DNA from: Thraustochytrium sp. TN22
Taxonomy: Eukaryota; Sar; Bigyra; Thraustochytrida; Thraustochytriidae
Direction: 5' to 3'
NCBI GenBank assembly: GCA_013306675.1
Contig: JABLUY010000031.1
Location: forward strand, 62,001 to 126,000
DNA length: 64,000 bases
The position numbers were made by a program, and so were the translations under genes. The notes beneath the pieces were generated by a model. The model saw only the letters and a program-made list of their open reading frames with translations, searched no databases and was not told where the DNA came from. Every line of letters begins with the position of its first letter. Positions within the stretch are counted from its first letter, which is position 1. Positions 59,204 to 64,000 of the stretch are shown here, one piece after another.

Positions 59204-61003
59204 ATGCTCCAGCAGCGCATGTTCAGGGCGGCTGCAGCCGTGCTGGCTGTAGCTGCGCTGGCCGCGGTGGCGCAGGGCGCCGAGGAGGAGACGTGCGGCG
59301 CCAAGAACCAGGCGCCGTGCACGAGCGGCGATGCTTGCGAGGAGGGCCTCGTGGTGTACACGTACACCAGGAGCGGCGTTGAAACGAGCATCTGCACACC
59401 GTGCGGCACGAACTGGCGCGCGCCGTGCACGGACGACAACGGGGAGCCGACGTGCGCGGCCGGGCCGTCCGAACTGGTCCTTTACGAGTACACCAAGGAC
59501 GATGAGGTCGTGCAGGTGTGCAACACGTGCGGCACGAACCTGCGCGCGCCATGCCAGGCCGAGGACGGCACGCTCTCGTGCAAGGCCACGTATGCGCTGA
59601 CCACGGAGCAGGACATGTGTGTCCCGTGCGGCTACCACGGCCGGCCTGTGTGCACGGGCGCCAACACGCGGCGCTGCGACCTGGGTACCGTGGAGGGCGA
59701 CGATGAGCACTGCTACATGTGCGGCGGTCAGGACCAGGCGCTGTGCCCTGGCACCGAGGCGAACTGCTTGCCGGGCTTCACGCCAAGCACGGAGGATCCA
59801 ACCAAGTGCACGCGCTGTGGCCTGAATGGCAAGCCGCGTTGCACGAATGCCAATGAGTCGCCGTGCTTCTCGAACCTCGGTGTGGACGCCGATGGCCTGT
59901 GCACCACCTGCGGCACGAAGGACAAGCCGGTGTGCGAGAATTCGTGCGAGCCGTGCAAGACGGGCTATACGCCGAGTCTGGAGGATGGCGGCGTGACCTG
60001 CGTCCGCTGCGGCTGGAGCAAGCAGCCCTGGTGCACCAATATGGGCGAGGAAAAGTGCGCCTACGGCCTGACGCCTGCGGACGACCACACGTGCCAGGCG
60101 TGCGGCAGCAGGAACCAGATGCAGTGCGGCATCGTCGGTGCGCACATTGCCGAGCGCTGGTCCTTCACCCCGGCGGCCTACGAGGACGACGAGGACGACA
60201 GCGAGCTTGATGTCTTCGACATGGCCTACCAGATGCTTTCCTTTGTGCCGGTGGGCGGTGACGAGTACCGCGTGTCCAAGATGCCGCAAAGCAACTACGA
60301 AAGCGTGAACTGGAGTAAGGTCGCCTTCTCGGGTCTCTCCGAGAAACGCATCCATGAGTTCGGTTTTTCGTTCCCCTTCTTTGGCAAGACCTACACCAAG
60401 GCCTGCCTCAGCACGCAGGGCCACATCGTCTTTCCCGAGGACGATGCCGAGACCGTTTTCCCCAACTGTGACGCCGTGGATGTCGACACGCCCATCACCC
60501 TGAGCACGCATTACAACGCCAAGCGCATCAGCTACATGTACGACCACTGGGACGCCGCCAGCATGGCCGCCGTCAAGGGCTTCCAGGCCACTGCGGAGGA
60601 CGGCCGCCAGTACTTCTCCATGGTCATGACGAACGTCAAGGACGAGAGCAACGCCATCTCATCGTACGAGGGCCAGAACTACGCGCAGATGGAGGTGGTT
60701 CTCTTCGATGACGGCGAGATCCACACCTTTTACCGCTGGACGCGCTCTCGCGACGGCGTCGTCGGCATTTCACCGGGCTATGCGCCGGCGTCCTACGAGG
60801 ATGTCAACTTTTCCGCCGAGTTCTGCCGCACGGCATACACGCCCGCCGACGACGGCCTCTGCGTCTCCTGCGGTGGCAACAACCAGCCCATCTGCCGCAA
60901 CTCGGCCGGCCAGGAACCCTGCCGCAACCACCACACTCGCGAGTTCGGCGACGACGGCAAGCCTACCGGCTTGTGCGTGCGCTGCACCGGTGGCTCCTGC
61001 TGA
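59204..61003 (+). CDS. Secreted Cys-rich repeat protein with shared 'QGH-RWTRS' domain
   Basis: A 599-residue secreted protein. The signal peptide (MLQQRMFRAAAAVLAVAALA, cleaved near QGAEE) is followed by nine ~30-residue Cys modules, each starting CG-x4-x-x-C (CGAKNQAPC, CGTNWRAPC, CGTNLRAPC, CGYHGRPVC, CGGQDQALC, CGLNGKPRC, CGTKDKPVC, CGWSKQPWC, CGSRNQMQC). After an acidic spacer comes the same domain as in the gene at 54058-55197 (FGFSFPFFGKTYTKACLSTQ, GHIVFPEDD, then YRWTRSRDGVVGISPG), and a tenth Cys module (CGGNNQPIC) near the end. Even Cys spacing suggests disulphide-linked modules, fitting a cell-wall, scale or adhesive protein. No membrane anchor is seen. The start is the first ATG; the earlier in-frame GTG is not used. 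Confidence 0.85.
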   Translation: MLQQRMFRAAAAVLAVAALAAVAQGAEEETCGAKNQAPCTSGDACEEGLVVYTYTRSGVETSICTPCGTNWRAPCTDDNGEPTCAAGPSELVLYEYTKDDEVVQVCNTCGTNLRAPCQAEDGTLSCKATYALTTEQDMCVPCGYHGRPVCTGANTRRCDLGTVEGDDEHCYMCGGQDQALCPGTEANCLPGFTPSTEDPTKCTRCGLNGKPRCTNANESPCFSNLGVDADGLCTTCGTKDKPVCENSCEPCKTGYTPSLEDGGVTCVRCGWSKQPWCTNMGEEKCAYGLTPADDHTCQACGSRNQMQCGIVGAHIAERWSFTPAAYEDDEDDSELDVFDMAYQMLSFVPVGGDEYRVSKMPQSNYESVNWSKVAFSGLSEKRIHEFGFSFPFFGKTYTKACLSTQGHIVFPEDDAETVFPNCDAVDVDTPITLSTHYNAKRISYMYDHWDAASMAAVKGFQATAEDGRQYFSMVMTNVKDESNAISSYEGQNYAQMEVVLFDDGEIHTFYRWTRSRDGVVGISPGYAPASYEDVNFSAEFCRTAYTPADDGLCVSCGGNNQPICRNSAGQEPCRNHHTREFGDDGKPTGLCVRCTGGSC

Positions 61004-61551
61004 CGATATGTTTCTAGCTACCACTGCAAAGATCATTGTGATGTGATGTGATGTGATGTGATGTGATGTGATGACAATGCAGATCACGGGCAGGGTCTGC
61101 GTCTAAATGCACCAGCTCTTCGCAACACTCACAGGAGAGAAAGAGACAGGGAGTGGACAAGTGTTCGGGCCAAGCTTTTCTCTGCCCCGTCCCTGACGTC
61201 CCTGACGTCCTTGTTGCTTGTCCGCACGCAGCAAGCCCTTCTTCCCGACCTTGGTTGAACTCGAAGATCGAAGAGAGCGAGCGAGCGAGCGAGCGAGAGA
61301 TAGAGAACGAGCGAGCGAGCGAGGTAAGCTTGCTGTGAAAAGGGCAAAGTCGAGCTCCTTCTTGCCGTCCTTGCGGCGCGTGCAGGGGCGCACCGCCCGC
61401 GTCGAAGGCGCGCTGCCCGCATCCCGCCTCTCGGCAGGCCATCCCGACCCTCGAGCACGACGACGAAGAAGAAGCTCGAGCGAGCAAAGTAGGAAAGCGA
61501 GGCGAGCGCGGCGAGGCGAGGCGAGGCGAGGCGAGCGGAGGAGCGCGGCGA
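61004..61551. other. Intergenic / 5' UTR of PTPA-TIP41 gene
   Basis: Contains a (gtgat)n tract just after the upstream stop (61037-61073), gagc runs (61272-61323), ggcga runs (61500-61538), and a possible small 5' UTR intron (61324-61385, donor GAG|GTAAGCT, acceptor GCGTGCAG). No coding frame continues across that junction into the main ORF. Confidence 0.5.
61037..61073. repeat. (GTGAT)n pentanucleotide repeat
   Basis: Seven or so gtgat units about 35 bp downstream of the Cys-rich protein stop, probably in its 3' UTR. Confidence 0.92.
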
Positions 61552-63621
61552 ATGGCGGAGGAGGACGCGGCGCCGGTGCGGCGCATCGCGCGGCCCGAGC
61601 ACGTGGACGCGTTCCTGGCGTCGCCAACGTGCGCGGCGCTGGAGCGCTTCGTGGGGCAGCTCAATGCGGCGGCGTCCGGCGGCAAGGCGTCCACGGCGGG
61701 CGGGTACGAGGGCTCGTGCGAGGGCGTGGAGGGCGCGCTGGCGGCGCTGGACCGCGCCGACGAGCTGCTGGAGAGTCATCCGCCGCAGCAGCAGAACGCG
61801 CGCTTCGGCAACGCGGCCTTCCGCACGTGGCTCGCCGCGGTGACGGAGCTCGCCGAGGAGGACATGAGGGAGCTGGTGAAGGCGCCGCGGCCGCGCGAAC
61901 TGGCGGGCTATTGGTGCGCGAGCTTCGGCAACGCGCGCCGCCTGGACTATGGCACAGGCCACGAGGCGAGCTTTCTGGTCTGGATGCACGCATGCCACGA
62001 GATGGGGTGCGTGGCGGACCTCGAGGGACTCGTGCTGCACGTGTTTCCGCGGTACCTGGAGCTGGCCTACGCCGTGCAGTCGCGCTACCGGCTGGAGCCT
62101 GCCGGCTCGCACGGCGTGTGGTCGCTGGACGACTACCACATTCTACCTTTTGTGTTTGGGTCGGCGCAGTTGAGCCCGGCCGAGGAGGGCTCAGGCGGCT
62201 CGGGCGCGGGCGCGCTGCTGGGCACGAGGCCCAAGGCGTCGCGCGACCGCCTCATGGTGGAGGACATGGCGGCCTCGAGCATGTACATGCGGGCGATCCA
62301 GCGCATCAACGAACTCAAGTCGGGCCCGTTCGAGGAGCACTCGCCGCTGCTGCACGACATCGCGCAAATCTCCTCGTGGACCAAGGTGAACCGCGGGCTG
62401 CTGGCCATGTTCCGCGGCGAGGTGCTGGCAAAGTTCCCGGTCGCGCAGCACTTCCTCTTCGGCGCGACCTTCCCGAGCACCTGGGAGCTCGATTCCAGCG
62501 ACGAGGCATCGCTCGCGGCGTCCGAGAGCAGCGGCGGCGGTGGCAGCGGCGCGCGCGGGGGCGGTGCGACGGGCAGCCCGTTCGGGCCGGGCGGCCTGGG
62601 TGGCGCCACGGCGCGCCCGGGTGGCGGCGGTCCCGCTGGCGGCGATGCGCTGACCAAGTACTTTGGCATCTCGCGGCGGCCGCTCGTCGGGCCCGGGTCC
62701 ATGGGCGGGCCGAGCGGCGCGGCCGGGCCAGCGTGCGGGCTCAAGCGCGGCGGTCTCGCAGCTCGGGATGAGATCGCCGCCGCGGAGACCGCCGCCGTGC
62801 CGCACACGCTGCTGGACGGTGAGCGAGGCGTGGAGGTGGCGGGCTTTCGCATCGAGACCGACAAGGCGCGTATCTCGGGCGAGGCGGACCTGGAGGGCGT
62901 GCGCGACCAGCACACCTTCGAGGGTCACTGCCTGGACTTCCCCCTGCCCGAGATGCTCTTCGGCAGCAACGCTGTGCGCTTCACGCACCTGGACTCCAAC
63001 ACCGTGCTGGAGTTCAACGCGGCGGACGCTCTCTGTGGTTGCAAGATCGAGCGCGACGAGGACGGCACGCCAGACCGCACCCTCTTCAAGCTGCCGAGCG
63101 CAGCGCAGTGGGAGAACCGGCAGACGCTGAACGGCGAGACCATCAAGGCGTGGCGCGACGACTTCGACTGGACGTTTACGACACGCTACCGCGGCTCGCT
63201 GCTCATTGACGGCCAGCCGCAGCCGCTGCCGACCGAGCCGAGCGACGCGGAGATTGACTACCAGCTCTTGCGGCAGCGCGAGCCCTTCCTCTTCTTTGAC
63301 ACCGTGCCGCTCTTCGAGGACGATCTCTTCGACAACGGCGAGAGCAAGCTCACCGTGCGCCTGCGCGTCATGGCCTCGTGCTTCTTTGCGCTCTCGCGCT
63401 TTTGGCTGCGCGTCGACAACACCTTCGTGCGCTGCTTCGACACGCGCGTCTTTCATCGCTTCGGCACAGACCACATTCTCATCGAGCACACGCGCAAGGA
63501 GATGTCCGCCAAGGCACTTAGCGACAAGGGCTTTGGTGATTTGCGCATCATGATGGACGAAGAGCGTGTGGAGAAGCTCCTTCGCCAGATCTCGAGCGAG
63601 ACCGTCAAGGTACCACTGTAG
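61552..63621 (+). CDS. PTPA-TIP41 fusion, two PP2A regulators in one protein
   Basis: A 689-residue fusion. Residues ~10-315 are a complete PTPA domain (PP2A phosphatase activator): RRIARPEHVDAFL, FGNAAFRTWL, LDYGTGHEASFLVW, SHGVWSLDDYHILPFVFGSA, SWTKVNRGLLAMFRGEVLAK and FPVAQHFLFGATFPSTWEL. A Gly/Ala-rich linker covers ~316-425. Residues ~428-689 are a complete TIP41/TIPRL domain: VAGFRIETDKARISG, LDFPLPEMLFGSN, FTTRYRGSLL, LRQREPFLFFDTVPLFEDDL, FWLRVDNTFVRCFDTRVFHR. PTPA helps fold and metal-load the PP2A catalytic subunit; TIP41 binds PP2A-like catalytic subunits and modulates TOR signalling. Both partners act on the same enzyme, so the fusion is functionally coherent. There is one uninterrupted frame with uniform codon bias, so it does not look like an assembly artefact. 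The ATG is preceded by GC-rich ggcga repeats. Confidence 0.93.
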   Translation: MAEEDAAPVRRIARPEHVDAFLASPTCAALERFVGQLNAAASGGKASTAGGYEGSCEGVEGALAALDRADELLESHPPQQQNARFGNAAFRTWLAAVTELAEEDMRELVKAPRPRELAGYWCASFGNARRLDYGTGHEASFLVWMHACHEMGCVADLEGLVLHVFPRYLELAYAVQSRYRLEPAGSHGVWSLDDYHILPFVFGSAQLSPAEEGSGGSGAGALLGTRPKASRDRLMVEDMAASSMYMRAIQRINELKSGPFEEHSPLLHDIAQISSWTKVNRGLLAMFRGEVLAKFPVAQHFLFGATFPSTWELDSSDEASLAASESSGGGGSGARGGGATGSPFGPGGLGGATARPGGGGPAGGDALTKYFGISRRPLVGPGSMGGPSGAAGPACGLKRGGLAARDEIAAAETAAVPHTLLDGERGVEVAGFRIETDKARISGEADLEGVRDQHTFEGHCLDFPLPEMLFGSNAVRFTHLDSNTVLEFNAADALCGCKIERDEDGTPDRTLFKLPSAAQWENRQTLNGETIKAWRDDFDWTFTTRYRGSLLIDGQPQPLPTEPSDAEIDYQLLRQREPFLFFDTVPLFEDDLFDNGESKLTVRLRVMASCFFALSRFWLRVDNTFVRCFDTRVFHRFGTDHILIEHTRKEMSAKALSDKGFGDLRIMMDEERVEKLLRQISSETVKVPL

Positions 63622-64000
63622 AAGGAAGGGCCGGGTCGAAACGAAGTTGCCATTTTGCTATCTTGGGTTGGGTTGGAACGCCTGTCGAGAACTTGAAAAG
63701 CACAGAAGGCGGTGATTTGGGTGAGCTAAGATCTTAGTGGCTAGAGCTACAAAAGCCTTGACCATACCGTCAAGGTCCCGCTGCATGAAACGAAGACCAG
63801 GAATGACACGTAGACACATCTTGCCAGCGTGCTGCACGGCTGGCGCAATAAAGCACGATGGCCTGAGAGGAGAGCTCTCAAGGAAAATCGACAAGGTGGC
63901 ACTGGCAGAGAGGGCAAGGGCCCGACTCAAGCCGTAAGAAATCTATTTGCCCTGGAACACCTTGGCTCGGTGGCGAATCGCATGAGTTACTTCTGACTGT
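63622..64000. other. 3' flank of PTPA-TIP41 gene
   Basis: Average-composition DNA to the window edge with short open frames only. No gene recognised; any feature would need sequence beyond the right edge. Confidence 0.5.

Noticed and set aside
1-64000. tRNA, rRNA, retroelement or virus-derived sequences
   Set aside because: I looked for tRNA T-loop/B-box strings, long rRNA-like segments, reverse transcriptase or integrase motifs and long terminal repeats and saw none. A covariance-model and repeat-library scan would be decisive.

Overview
The window is nuclear DNA from a GC-rich, intron-poor protist. My best inference is a labyrinthulomycete (thraustochytrid-type stramenopile). The reasons are long uninterrupted reading frames with near-saturated G/C at third codon positions, compact gene spacing, clearly eukaryotic gene families (neurobeachin-type BEACH, VPS18, tepsin, C2CD3, POLD1, myotubularin) and a C2CD3 homologue implying a centriole or flagellated stage. 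No rRNA, tRNA, organellar, viral or retroelement sequence was recognised, so the taxonomic call rests on gene style only.

Layout. 0-10 kb: a 5'-truncated BEACH/WD40 protein (+), malonyl-CoA:ACP transacylase (-) and VPS18 (-). 11-21 kb: glycyl-tRNA synthetase with an intron-split WHEP domain (+), coproporphyrinogen III oxidase with one intron (-), a small unknown protein (+) and a tepsin-like AP-4 accessory protein (-). 22-31 kb: a large C2CD3-like protein (+), an EF-hand protein (-) and SRD5A3-type polyprenol reductase (-). 31-41 kb: a myotubularin phosphatase (+), a secreted serine carboxypeptidase with an EGF-like module (-) and the DNA polymerase delta catalytic subunit (+). 41-53 kb: an orphan 223-residue protein (-), an ARM/HEAT-like protein (-), a four-SAP chromatin-type protein (+) and a large adenylation-acyltransferase-carrier fusion (-). 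53-64 kb: two secreted proteins sharing one uncharacterised domain, separated by about 4 kb of repeat-rich non-coding DNA, then a PTPA-TIP41 fusion (+).

Genes are mostly arranged as convergent and divergent pairs with no operon logic. Most are core housekeeping genes (trafficking: BEACH, VPS18, tepsin, myotubularin; lipid and glycan metabolism: MCAT, SRD5A3; haem: CPOX; translation: GlyRS; replication: POLD1). The unusual content lies in the fusions. One polypeptide joins two PP2A regulators, PTPA and TIP41. Another joins an acyl-activating adenylation domain, a multi-pass acyltransferase-3 domain and a phosphopantetheine carrier domain, with two expected catalytic residues replaced. The 53.7-59.2 kb segment is the most dynamic DNA, with a tandem 3'-end gene duplication, a duplicated upstream block and a degenerate repeat array.
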